From the NCBI RefSeq assembly GCF_009796285.1, contig NZ_CP047020.1:5952001-6016000 (forward strand): 64,000 bases of DNA, in the 5' to 3' direction. Shown here one piece after another: positions 33,916 to 42,317 of the stretch. Below the pieces are notes generated by a model. That model had not been told where the DNA came from, did no database searches, and worked only from the letters and a program-made list of their open reading frames with translations. The first letter of the stretch is position 1. Each line of letters begins with the position of its first letter. The DNA is from Streptomyces broussonetiae (lineage in GTDB: Bacteria; Actinomycetota; Actinomycetes; Streptomycetales; Streptomycetaceae). The position numbers and the translations under genes were made by a program.

Positions 33916-34449
33916 ATGCTGAGGAACGCATCTTCGGACGCGCCGCGCTGGGCGGTCCGCGCCGCCTACGCCGTACCGCTGGTCACGTTACCCTCGGGCC
34001 TGTGGCGGCTCGCTCTGGCCGCCGGGCTCCCGGTGGCATCGGAGCCGCTGCGCACGGGCTGGGGCGTGGCTTATGTCCTGACCCTGACCGCCGTCACGGA
34101 GGGGCTCGCCCTGCTGACACTCGGCCTGGTGCAGCCGTGGGGCGAGGTCGTGCCGCGCTGGATCCCGCTGATCGGCGGCCGCCCGGTGCGCCCGCTCGCG
34201 GCGGTGGTCCCGGCGCTGGTCGGGGCGTTCCTGCTGTTCGTCCTGAGCCTTGTGGTCGGCTTCGTCCAGGGCCGCAACCTGGCGGACGGTGTGCTCACGC
34301 ACAGCAGAGCCCAGTCGGTCCTCCTCGTCGTCTGCTACACCCCGCTGCTCGCCTGGGCCCCACTTCTCGCCGTGTCGGCGATCGCGTACCACCGGCGGCG
34401 GCGCACGGTGGCGGCTCTCGTTCCGGAAGGGGCACTTGAGCACGGCTGA
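33916..34449 (+). CDS. Four-helix membrane protein
   Basis: ATG at 33916 (MLRNASSDAPRWAVRAAYAV) with GTGGAG just upstream gives 177 residues. About four predicted membrane helices are visible (VAYVLTLTAVTEGLALLTLG, VPALVGAFLLFVLSLVVGF, VLLVVCYTPLLAWAPLLAVS among them) and a basic C-terminus. I recognise it only as a streptomycete hypothetical membrane protein. It carries one TTA leucine codon at 33988-33990, the rare codon read by the developmental bldA tRNA. It follows the polyprenyl synthase on the same strand about 200 bp away. Confidence 0.7.
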   Translation: MLRNASSDAPRWAVRAAYAVPLVTLPSGLWRLALAAGLPVASEPLRTGWGVAYVLTLTAVTEGLALLTLGLVQPWGEVVPRWIPLIGGRPVRPLAAVVPALVGAFLLFVLSLVVGFVQGRNLADGVLTHSRAQSVLLVVCYTPLLAWAPLLAVSAIAYHRRRRTVAALVPEGALEHG

Positions 34450-34716
34450 GCGGCGGCGGCCCTCCGACGCGGGCGGATCTCCACGAGTTCCTTGACATGT
34501 GTATAGAGGTATTCAATGGACGGGGGCGCTCCGGCCGGTTGATATCTAGGGTTTGACCCATGTCGACCGAACGGGGTCCAAACTTCAACTCCGCGGTGGC
34601 GACAAGCGATTCGGTCGACCGAAATCGCTGGCACTGATGACAGTGGCCCGGTCCGAAATCCCCATTGCCGGGTCGGCTACGGACCGGACCGCCCCCGCGA
34701 GGATGGAGTGGAATCC

Positions 34717-35754
34717 ATGCAAGGAAACGTGCCGCCGTTCGCGGTGATTTCCGGCGCTCAAGTGGACGGAGTGCTCACCGGGCACGAGCGGCAGGTGACG
34801 GAGCTGATCGAGGCCGCCTACCGGACACATGGCCAGGGCGACACGGTGAATCCCCCGTCCTACTTTCTGCGTTTTCCGGACCGCCCGAGCGCGCGCATCA
34901 TCGCGCTGCCCGCGTCGATCGGCGGCGAGACCCGGGTGGACGGCCTGAAGTGGATCTCCAGCTTTCCGGAGAACGTGGCGGCCGGGATACCTCGGGCCTC
35001 GGCGGTGCTGCTGCTCAACGACCAGGACACCGGATACCCGATCGCCTGCCTCGAATCATCCATCATCAGCGCCGCGCGTACCGCCGCCTCGGCGGCCCTG
35101 GCGGCCGACGTCCTCACCCGGGAGCATGGCCGCCCGCGCCGGGTCGGCTTCTTCGGCGTGGGTCTGATCGCGCGGTACGTGCACACCTACCTCGCCGCGA
35201 ACGGCTGGACGTTCGACGAGGTAGGCGTGCACGACCTGGCGCCCGAGCACGCCGCCGGGTTCGCCGACTACCTCGGCGCCGGCGGCTGCGAGAAGGTCAC
35301 GATCCACGACCGGGCAGAGGACCTGATCCGGCAGTCGGACCTGGTGGTGTTCGCGACCGTGGCCGGTGCCCCGCACGTCACCGACCCCGCGTGGTTCGCC
35401 CACAACCCGCTGGTCCTGCATGTCTCGCTGCGTGACCTGTCCCCGCAGATCGTGCTGGCCTCCACCAACATCGTCGACGACGTCGAGCACTGCCTCAAGG
35501 CCAACACCTCACCTCACCTGGCCGAACAGTTCGCCGGCAACCGTGACTTCCTCGACGGCACCCTGTACGACGTCCTGACGGGGCGGGCGCCCGGGCACGA
35601 CGGAAGCAGGCCGCTGGTGTTCTCGCCGTTCGGCCTCGGCGTCCTGGACCTCACGCTTGGCAAGCACGTCTACGACCAGGTGGCCGCCGCCGGCGAGCTG
35701 GCGGTGGTGCCAGGCTTCTTCCACGAGCTCAGCCGCTACGGGTCTAGGGGCTGA
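34717..35754 (+). CDS. sbnB: 2,3-diaminopropionate biosynthesis protein SbnB
   Basis: This 345-residue member of the ornithine cyclodeaminase/mu-crystallin superfamily matches SbnB, which oxidatively cleaves N-(1-amino-1-carboxy-2-ethyl)glutamate to L-2,3-diaminopropionate and 2-oxoglutarate using NAD. Seen: the Rossmann motif VGFFGVGLIARYVHTYL, GLKWISSFPENV, LLNDQDTGYPIACLESSIIS and LHVSLRDLSPQIV. I chose ATG 34717, 8 nt after GGAG; a GTG three codons upstream is equally possible. The partner sbnA follows after 4 bp, so the two form an operon that supplies 2,3-diaminopropionate to the peptide synthetase. Confidence 0.94.
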   Translation: MQGNVPPFAVISGAQVDGVLTGHERQVTELIEAAYRTHGQGDTVNPPSYFLRFPDRPSARIIALPASIGGETRVDGLKWISSFPENVAAGIPRASAVLLLNDQDTGYPIACLESSIISAARTAASAALAADVLTREHGRPRRVGFFGVGLIARYVHTYLAANGWTFDEVGVHDLAPEHAAGFADYLGAGGCEKVTIHDRAEDLIRQSDLVVFATVAGAPHVTDPAWFAHNPLVLHVSLRDLSPQIVLASTNIVDDVEHCLKANTSPHLAEQFAGNRDFLDGTLYDVLTGRAPGHDGSRPLVFSPFGLGVLDLTLGKHVYDQVAAAGELAVVPGFFHELSRYGSRG

Positions 35755-35758
35755 GGGC

Positions 35759-36745
35759 TTGCCCATCGTCAGCGTTCCTGAGCAGTTCAACGAGGAAGAT
35801 CTGTACCTCGACCTGCGCGCGACTCTGGACCTGCCGGTCTACCTCAAGTGCGAAGGCCTCAACTTCGCGGGATCGATCAAGATCAAGGCGGCCACCGAGA
35901 TGGTGGACGCCGCCGAGCGCGAGAGGCTTCTCGACTCCGACTCGATTCTGATCGAGTCCTCGTCCGGCAACCTGGGCGTGGCTCTCAGCATGATCGCCGC
36001 GAGCCGCGGCTACGCCTTCGAGTGCGTGACCGACGCCCGGTGCAACCTGGCCACCCGGCTCCTGATGGAAGCCATGGGAAGCCGTGTGAAGGTGATCACC
36101 GAAGAGGACCCGGAGCGTGGTCTGCTCGGTGCCCGCCTGGACTACGTGGCCAAGCAGTGCGAGGCCGACCCGCGGTACGTCTGGCTGAACCAGCACGCCA
36201 ACCCGAACAACTGGAAGGCGCACTACCGCAGGACCGCACCCGCGATAGCGGAGCGCTTCCCGGAACTGGACGTGCTGTTCATCGGGGCGGGCACGACCGG
36301 CACCCTGATGGGCTGTGCCCGGTACTTCCGCCAGGTCAACCCCCGGGTGACCATCGTGGCGGTGGACAGCGTCGGCTCCGTCACCTTCGGCACGCCGCCG
36401 GGCCTGCGGATGATTCCTGGCCTGGGCGCCGGCGTTCGGCCGAAGCTGCTCGACGAGTCCTTCGTGGACCACGTCGTGCACGTGCCGGAGGCGGACACGG
36501 TTCGGGTCTGCCATCGGCTCGCCCGGACCGGGTTCCTGTTCGGCGGCTCGACGGGAACCGTCATCGCCGGCGCGAGCCGCTGGCTCGCGGAGCACCGGCC
36601 CGGGGGCGAACTCACCGCGGTGGCAATCGCCCCCGATTTCGGCGAGCGCTATCTCGACACGCTTTATCACACCAATTGGGTGCGGGAATTCTATGGGCCG
36701 GACGTTGTGAACGGCCTTGCCCACCACGAGCAGTACACGCACTGA
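35759..36745 (+). CDS. sbnA: 2,3-diaminopropionate biosynthesis protein SbnA
   Basis: This PLP enzyme of the cysteine synthase fold joins O-phospho-L-serine and glutamate into the intermediate cleaved by SbnB. A TTG at 35759, 4 bp after the sbnB stop and preceded by AGGGG, gives 328 residues, the family length. The PLP lysine lies in FAGSIKIKAA (about residue 38), the Asn-binding loop in ESSSGNLGVALSM, and the phosphate loop in GAGTTGTLMG. An upstream TTG at 35657 would add 34 noise residues. It ends 21 bp before the mbtH-like gene. Confidence 0.94.
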   Translation: MPIVSVPEQFNEEDLYLDLRATLDLPVYLKCEGLNFAGSIKIKAATEMVDAAERERLLDSDSILIESSSGNLGVALSMIAASRGYAFECVTDARCNLATRLLMEAMGSRVKVITEEDPERGLLGARLDYVAKQCEADPRYVWLNQHANPNNWKAHYRRTAPAIAERFPELDVLFIGAGTTGTLMGCARYFRQVNPRVTIVAVDSVGSVTFGTPPGLRMIPGLGAGVRPKLLDESFVDHVVHVPEADTVRVCHRLARTGFLFGGSTGTVIAGASRWLAEHRPGGELTAVAIAPDFGERYLDTLYHTNWVREFYGPDVVNGLAHHEQYTH

Positions 36746-36766
36746 CCAGAACGGAGCGGAACGACC

Positions 36767-36985
36767 ATGACGAACCCCTTTGAGAACAAGGACGGAAGCT
36801 ACTACGTTCTGGTGAACGACGAGGGCCAGCATTCCCTGTGGCCGGCTTTTGTCGACGTCCCGCAGGGATGGACCGCCGTGCACGGGCTGGACGCCCGGCA
36901 GGCCTGCCTGGACTTCATCGAGCGGAACTGGACCGACATGCGTCCCAAGAGCCTGGTCGCCGCGATGGCACAGCAGTCGGGCTGA
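36767..36985 (+). CDS. MbtH-like protein
   Basis: A 72-residue MbtH family member, a chaperone and activator of NRPS adenylation domains. The signature is clear: NPFENKDGSYYVLVNDEGQHSLWPAF, then PQGW and the C-terminal block LDFIERNWTDMRPKSL with the conserved tryptophans. It closes the sbnB-sbnA operon and presumably serves the serine-activating module at 58.6 kb and later ones. ATG has GGAG upstream. Confidence 0.97.
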   Translation: MTNPFENKDGSYYVLVNDEGQHSLWPAFVDVPQGWTAVHGLDARQACLDFIERNWTDMRPKSLVAAMAQQSG

Positions 36986-37021
36986 CGGAGCGTCCGGCCC
37001 GCCACGCGAGCACCACGTGAA

Positions 37022-37054
37022 GATGGACGCCGGGCTGCCGGCCCGGCGTCCATC
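37022..37054. terminator. Bidirectional hairpin terminator
   Basis: A perfect 14-bp stem (37022-37035 with 37041-37054) and 5-nt loop between the mbtH-like gene and the convergent LuxR-type gene. Confidence 0.85.
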
Positions 37055-37074
37055 GCGGCTTCAACGGTCCGATT

Positions 37075-37863
37075 TCAACAGCGGCCGCGGGCTCCGGCCG
37101 ACCTCGGGGCCGAGATCAGGCCCAGTTCGGCGGCCCGCACCCCGGCCTGGAAGCGGGAGCTGGCGCCGAGCAGCGACATGATCTCCGCCACGTAACGGCG
37201 GTAGGTCCGCACCGAGACGGTCAGTTCACGGGCGGCGACCTCGTCGGTGACCCCGGCTTGCAGGGAGCCCAGGATCCGCTGGGCCAGGGCGGCACGGTCG
37301 CGGTCGTCGAAGACGATGGTCTCGCCCGCGGGTACGGCGTCGCTCCACACGTTCTGGAAGAAGGTGCGCAGGGCGTGCAGCACCTCCGGCACCCGGATCA
37401 CCGAGGAGCGGCGGCCGACGGAGGAGTCGGCCACTACGAGTGCGGCGCTGCCGTCGACGATGAGCGCCTGCAGCGGAGGCAGCCGCGACACGCGGACCGC
37501 CACCGGCCGTTCCCTGCCGAACTGCTCGCGTACGAACTCCTCGTCGAGCAGGGGAGGAATGGTGAGCAGGCGTACCGCCACCCGCTCGGCCGCGTTGTGG
37601 AGCAGATCCCGCTCGGCCCGATCCGAGTGGCGCGCGGCCCGGTCCGCCGCGCTCGGCTGCCGCGCGTGGACAATCTCGATGCTCCGGGAGGCCCCCTTGA
37701 TCAGGGTGCCGGCGGTGTCGAGGACGGCGGCATAGTCGTTCTCCACGGTGGTGATCAGCTGCTCCTGCGCACTGCGGTCGCGGTGGATGGCCACAGACGA
37801 CTCAATGAGCGCCCGTACCTCGAGCAGCGCTTGTTCCAGTTCGTCCTCGCGCCGATGGGACAC
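37075..37863 (-). CDS. LuxR-type regulator with PLD-like N-terminal domain (paralogue 2)
   Basis: GTG at 37863 (V-S-H-R-R-E-D-E-L-E-Q-A-L), with GGGGAG about 11 nt upstream, gives 262 residues; the frame extends upstream through the next gene in the wrong frame and is not genuine there. The C-terminus is the LuxR HTH (VTDEVAARELTVSVRTYRRY, FQAGVRAAELGLISA). The N-terminal part resembles the first and third paralogues (LLEVRALIESSVAIHRDR, ALIVDGSAALVVADSSV). It lies 79 bp downstream of paralogue 3 on the same strand, probably a tandem duplication. Confidence 0.82.
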   Translation of the reverse strand: MSHRREDELEQALLEVRALIESSVAIHRDRSAQEQLITTVENDYAAVLDTAGTLIKGASRSIEIVHARQPSAADRAARHSDRAERDLLHNAAERVAVRLLTIPPLLDEEFVREQFGRERPVAVRVSRLPPLQALIVDGSAALVVADSSVGRRSSVIRVPEVLHALRTFFQNVWSDAVPAGETIVFDDRDRAALAQRILGSLQAGVTDEVAARELTVSVRTYRRYVAEIMSLLGASSRFQAGVRAAELGLISAPRSAGARGRC

Positions 37864-37942
37864 GTCTTCTCGTTCTCCCCGTTCCCCGTGATCCGGGTGG
37901 GCACCCGCGCAGGGGCGCCCACCCGGAGTTGACTCCGTCTGG

Positions 37943-38719
37943 TCAGGCTGGCAGCAGGCCGTACTCCACCGCGCGGACTCCCGCCTGGAAGCGGGAGTTG
38001 GCGTCGAGTTCCCGCATGATCTCGGCGACGTAGCGCCGATAGGTGCGCAGGGACACATTGATCTCGCGGGCGGCCGCCTCGTCGGTGTGGCCCGTGCGTA
38101 GCCGCTCCAGGATGTTCTGGACGAGTTCGCTGCGCAGGCGGGGGCTGAGCCGCAGATGGTCCGCGAGGCCGCGGCTGGCGGACCAGGCGCCGGCGAAGAG
38201 CAGTTCCAGGGCCCGGACGGCGGCGGCGTCGTGGACGACGGCGAACTGTCCCTCGGCCGCGTGACCGGGCGCCTGGACGAGCGCGACCGTGCCGTCGACC
38301 ACAAGGACCCTGCGCAGTTCGCTGTCGGTGACGCGTGCGTCGAGCCGTGTTTCCGGTAGCCGGCGGAGCCGGTCCGCGTAGACCTGCGCGGCATCGGCGG
38401 TGCACAGTACCCGGACGGTCGCCCGGGCCGGGCTGTCGGCGAAGAGCCGAAGAGCGGATTCCGTGAACTCGCCGGGACCGGTCAGGGCGACGGCGACGGA
38501 GTACCGGGCGCGGCCGATGAGCTGCTTCATGGCGTCGCCGAGATGGGCGACGTCGTTGCGTGCGACGGGACTGGGAAGTTCTTCGCGCTCACGGTGCATC
38601 GAGACCGTGGATTCGATCAGGGCCCTGGCTTGGAGCAGCGCCTGCTCCAGGTGGGCGGCGTGGCCTCCGGCCCAGCCGCCCGTCGTACTCAGGGCCGACG
38701 GTTCAACTATCACGTCCAA
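37943..38719 (-). CDS. LuxR-type regulator with PLD-like N-terminal domain (paralogue 3)
   Basis: A 258-residue protein in the same family as its downstream neighbour. HTH near the C-terminus: HTDEAAAREINVSLRTYRRY, ending FQAGVRAVEYGLLPA. N-terminal helix LEQALLQARALIESTVSMHR and sensor region SVAVALTGPGEF, VLVVDGTVALVQAPGH. The best start is a TTG at 38719, 8 nt after GGGGGA; GTG two codons in is an alternative. The 755 bp upstream is non-coding and probably holds the control region for this gene and the divergent terphenyl-type operon. Confidence 0.8.
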   Translation of the reverse strand: MDVIVEPSALSTTGGWAGGHAAHLEQALLQARALIESTVSMHREREELPSPVARNDVAHLGDAMKQLIGRARYSVAVALTGPGEFTESALRLFADSPARATVRVLCTADAAQVYADRLRRLPETRLDARVTDSELRRVLVVDGTVALVQAPGHAAEGQFAVVHDAAAVRALELLFAGAWSASRGLADHLRLSPRLRSELVQNILERLRTGHTDEAAAREINVSLRTYRRYVAEIMRELDANSRFQAGVRAVEYGLLPA

Positions 38720-39474
38720 TTCGTGTATCCCCCGTGTGTTCAGACCCTGCCTGCTGCTTTCCGCTCCGCGTTACCTGCAGTTCGACATCGTCCGGGGGCG
38801 CTCCGGCGCCCTCAAACCAGTTGCAGATTAAATGAGTTGGATCGCGGACGCCGCTAGGCGGGCAGTATTCAGCTCGAACAGGACAGACACTAGAACGGGC
38901 GATCGGATTCAGTCAACTTACAACTGACGGGCCTCTGATGTGCGGTGACTCAACAGGGACTCATGTCGATGGCGTCAGGACTTGTCGGTCGCTGTCATCA
39001 AGCTGCACTGGAATCCTGGAATCGGCAGACCGGATTACCAGTTCCGTTACGTATCGTAATCGCCGCATTACCTGCTGCTGTACGGATGTCCACTAGGGGT
39101 CAAGTGGTGCCCCTCGGCGGCACCTTCCTGTCTACGGTGCCCACGTGTTGATGAGTCCCTTGCCGAGCGCAACGGCTCCTTCTGTCCAGCTTTCGGCGGG
39201 TGTCGGCGGAGCCCATGCGTCCGAATGGGGAGGCGATACAGGACGTTACGGTCGCTGTGCGGCAAACCGCCCGGATGGAAATCGGAGTCCCGGGGTCGGC
39301 GTGACTCAGTTCACGGAGAATTTCCTGAGTGATAACCGTTGAACCCTGACGGTCATCATTGCGTCAAAGCGGCGCATTCGAAGTTGCAGTTCCATCGAAG
39401 TTGTGCGCTTTCCATCCTTCGACGTCGGCCGGGCCCGCACGCCTTGCCGCATCCCGAGGAATCGGAGAAACCCC
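38720..39474. other. Long divergent control region
   Basis: 755 bp between regulator 3 (minus) and the A-T-TE gene (plus), distinctly less GC-rich than the coding DNA on either side. I see no gene. Two copies of tcgaagttg (39378-39386 and 39395-39403, 17-bp period) lie 72 to 97 bp upstream of the A-T-TE start and could be an operator for one of the LuxR-type regulators. Confidence 0.55.
39378..39403. promoter_or_regulatory. Direct repeat tcgaagttg, candidate operator
   Basis: Two perfect 9-bp repeats with a 17-bp centre spacing upstream of the A-T-TE operon. The spacing is near two helical turns short of one base set, so a dimer on one DNA face is conceivable. No experimental support. Confidence 0.35.
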
Positions 39475-42273
39475 TTGAGCACCGCAGCACCGCAGAATGT
39501 CGCTGACCTGCTTCTGCATGCCGCACGGCAGCACCCCGACTCGGGTATCCGCTACTGCCTGGGCGGCTCGGTCGCCGAATACCGTGACCAGAATTATGCC
39601 GAACTGCTCGACGACGCCCTGCGGCTGCTCGGCACGCTGCGCGCGCAGGGCATGCGGGCTCAGGACAAGGTCGTACTGATCCTTGAGGAGCCGCAGGATT
39701 TCCTCACCGCGTTCTGGGCCGCCGTCCTGGGCGGCTTCGTGCCCTGCCCCGTGGTGCCGCTGCGCGGCGACCCCGACCGCTGGGCCGCCCAGCTCGCCCA
39801 CGTGGACCGGCTTCTTGACCACCCCTTGGTCGTCACCAGCGAGGCACTCGCTGTCGAGCTGCCGCCGATGGAACGGCTCTTGACCCTCTCGTCCGATCTT
39901 CCGGCCGAGGTGCCGCCCGCCACCCCGTGCACGGCGCGGCCCCAGGACCCCGCTGTCCTCATGCTGACGTCGGCGTCGACGGGCGCGGCCAAGGCCGTCG
40001 TCCTCAGCCATGCCAACCTGCTGGCATCGATGGCGGGCAAGAACGAGACCCACCGGCTCACCGCCGCCGACACCACGCTGAACTGGGTCTCCTTCGACCA
40101 CGTGGCGGCGCTTCTCGAGTGCCACCTGCTGCCCCTTTCCACCGGCAGTCGGCAACTGCACGTGGCGGCGCCGATCGTCCTCGGGGAGCCGCTGGAGTTC
40201 CTCCGGCTCATCGCACGCCACGGCGTGACGATGAGCTTCGCTCCCAACTTCCTGCTGGGTCTCCTCAACGCGGCCGCACCACGGCTGAGCCGGACCGGCG
40301 AACACCTCGACCTGTCGCCGGTGCGCCAGATCATCAGCGGTGGCGAGGCCGTCGTTCGCACCACCGCCGAGGCGTTCCTCGACGCGTACGCGCCGCACGG
40401 CCTCGCCCGCGACGCCCTGTGGCCCGCCTTCGGCATGACCGAGACCTGTGCGGGCAGCATCTACTCCCGGGTGGCCCTGCCCGACGTGGACCGCGGCCGC
40501 GAGTTCGCCGGCCTGGGCACACCGATCACGGGTGTACACATCCGGATCGCCGACCCCGACGACCGCGCGCTGCCCCCGGGCCAGGTGGGCGAACTCCAGC
40601 TGTCCGGACCCGTGATCACCCCTGGCTACTACAACAACGAGCAGGCCACCCAGGACGCGTTCACCGCCGACGGCTGGCTGCGCAGCGGTGACCTCGGGCG
40701 GATCGACGAGGGGCGGCTCGCGCTCGTGGGGCGCAGCAAGGACAGCGTCATCGTCAATGGAGTCAACTACTTCAGCCACGACCTGGAGAGCGTCCTGGAG
40801 ACCCTGGAGGGCGTGGCGGGATCGTATTGCGCGGCCTTCCCCGTCCGCCCGGAGGGCAGCGACACCGAGCAGTTGGTGGTCGCTTTCCATCCGGAGGTCC
40901 CGGACGGCGACGACGCGGCCCTGCACCGGGTACTGACAGCCGTACGCGCCGGTGTGGTCGGCCACTGGGGGTTCAGACCCGCACTCGTCCTGCCGCTGCC
41001 CAAGGACGCCTTCCCCAAGACCAGCCTCGGCAAGATCCAGCGTGCCCTCATGCGCGACCGGCTCGCATCCGGCGCGTACGACGCAGCTCGGCGCGCCGTC
41101 GCCGAACTCTCCACGCGCATGCTCGGCCACCACATCACGCCCGAGGGGCCGGCCGAGCAGGCCGTCGCGGAGGTCTACGCGGAGCTGTTCGGCATCGAAC
41201 CCGGCGCCGTCGGCGCCACCGCCAACTTCTTCGACCTGGGCGGGACGTCGCTGGACATCCTGCGTCTGTGCAGCAGACTCGCCGAGCGGTTCGGCGGTGC
41301 CCGCCCGGAAGTCGTCAGCGTCCTCAAGGCCCCGACGGTCCGCGCCCTCGCCGCCGGCCTCACCGAGCGGGAGCTGCCCGGTCCTGCCGAGTACGACCCC
41401 CTCGTGCCGCTGCACACCGGCGGGACCAGGACCCCGCTGTTCTGCGTGCACCCTGGCGTCGGCGAGGTCCTGGTGTTTGTCGGTCTTGCCCAGTACTTCG
41501 TGGGCGACCGGCCGTTCTACGCGCTGCGCGCCCGCGGTTTCGGCGCGGGCGAGAAACCCTTCGTCACCTTCGACGAGATGGTCGACTGCTACACGCGGGC
41601 CATCCGGGACCGGCAGCCGCAGGGCCCCTACGCCGTCGCCGGCTACTCCTTCGGCGCCGCCGTCGCCTTCGAGATCGCCAAGAGGCTCACGTCCCAGGGG
41701 GAGCGGGTCGACTTCGTCGGCAGCTTCAACCTGCCGCCGCACATCAAGTACCGCATGGAGGAACTGGACTTCGCCGAGACCGCCGTCAACCTGGCCTTCT
41801 TCCTCGGGCTCATCGACAAGCGGCAGTCCCTGGAGCTGCCCGCCCGGTTGCGCGGCCTGCCGGTGGACGAGCAACTGGCCCGCCTCCTGGACGTGGCGTC
41901 CCCACAGCGCCTCGCCTCCCTCCAGCTGGACGAGGAGAAGTTCGGGAACTGGGCGGAGCTGGCCGACTCCCTCACCGACCTCGGCCGCGGTTACGAGCCG
42001 AGCGGCAAGGTGCCCTCGGTCAGCGTCTTCTGCGCGACGCCGCTGCGTGGCACGAAGGAGGACTGGGTCCGCGACGAGCTGCGCCGGTGGGACGAGTACG
42101 CGACCGGGCCGAACCGCTACATCGACGTGCCTGGCGAGCACTACACCCTGATGGGACCCCGGCACGTCGCCGCCTTCCAGGGGATCCTGCGCCGGGAACT
42201 CGACCGGGCCCTGGAGGAGGCCGACGGCGCCGCCGCCGAAAGAGCCGCGCGTCGACCTCAGGACAGTCAATGA
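39475..42273 (+). CDS. A-T-TE synthetase (polyporic acid/atromentin-synthetase type)
   Basis: TTG at 39475 follows GGAG with 7-nt spacing, giving 932 residues; an upstream GTG at 39403 has a poor binding site. Three domains: adenylation (about 10-530) with TSASTGAAKAVVLSH, FGMTETCAG, RSGDLGRID and the catalytic Lys in FPKTSLGKIQ; carrier (about 555-620) with NFFDLGGTSLDIL; thioesterase (about 640-915) with VAGYSFGAAVAFEIA and a late His in GEHYTLMG. There is no condensation domain. This A-T-TE order is that of enzymes that dimerise aryl-pyruvates into atromentin, polyporic acid or ralfuranone precursors. The two following genes match terphenyl tailoring enzymes. Substrate choice is inferred, not read. 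Confidence 0.85.
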   Translation: MSTAAPQNVADLLLHAARQHPDSGIRYCLGGSVAEYRDQNYAELLDDALRLLGTLRAQGMRAQDKVVLILEEPQDFLTAFWAAVLGGFVPCPVVPLRGDPDRWAAQLAHVDRLLDHPLVVTSEALAVELPPMERLLTLSSDLPAEVPPATPCTARPQDPAVLMLTSASTGAAKAVVLSHANLLASMAGKNETHRLTAADTTLNWVSFDHVAALLECHLLPLSTGSRQLHVAAPIVLGEPLEFLRLIARHGVTMSFAPNFLLGLLNAAAPRLSRTGEHLDLSPVRQIISGGEAVVRTTAEAFLDAYAPHGLARDALWPAFGMTETCAGSIYSRVALPDVDRGREFAGLGTPITGVHIRIADPDDRALPPGQVGELQLSGPVITPGYYNNEQATQDAFTADGWLRSGDLGRIDEGRLALVGRSKDSVIVNGVNYFSHDLESVLETLEGVAGSYCAAFPVRPEGSDTEQLVVAFHPEVPDGDDAALHRVLTAVRAGVVGHWGFRPALVLPLPKDAFPKTSLGKIQRALMRDRLASGAYDAARRAVAELSTRMLGHHITPEGPAEQAVAEVYAELFGIEPGAVGATANFFDLGGTSLDILRLCSRLAERFGGARPEVVSVLKAPTVRALAAGLTERELPGPAEYDPLVPLHTGGTRTPLFCVHPGVGEVLVFVGLAQYFVGDRPFYALRARGFGAGEKPFVTFDEMVDCYTRAIRDRQPQGPYAVAGYSFGAAVAFEIAKRLTSQGERVDFVGSFNLPPHIKYRMEELDFAETAVNLAFFLGLIDKRQSLELPARLRGLPVDEQLARLLDVASPQRLASLQLDEEKFGNWAELADSLTDLGRGYEPSGKVPSVSVFCATPLRGTKEDWVRDELRRWDEYATGPNRYIDVPGEHYTLMGPRHVAAFQGILRRELDRALEEADGAAAERAARRPQDSQ

Positions 42274-42317
42274 ACCACGATCGGGAAACCGACCGCGAAG
42301 CACATCGGGGGGACACG

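Noticed and set aside
34485..34530. A promoter with TTGACA upstream of sbnB
   Set aside because: No -10-like hexamer at 16-19 bp; too weak to list as a feature.
39364..42303. A 979-codon minus-strand frame opposite the A-T-TE gene
   Set aside because: Shadow of a gene with clear A, T and TE motifs; its translation shows no family features.
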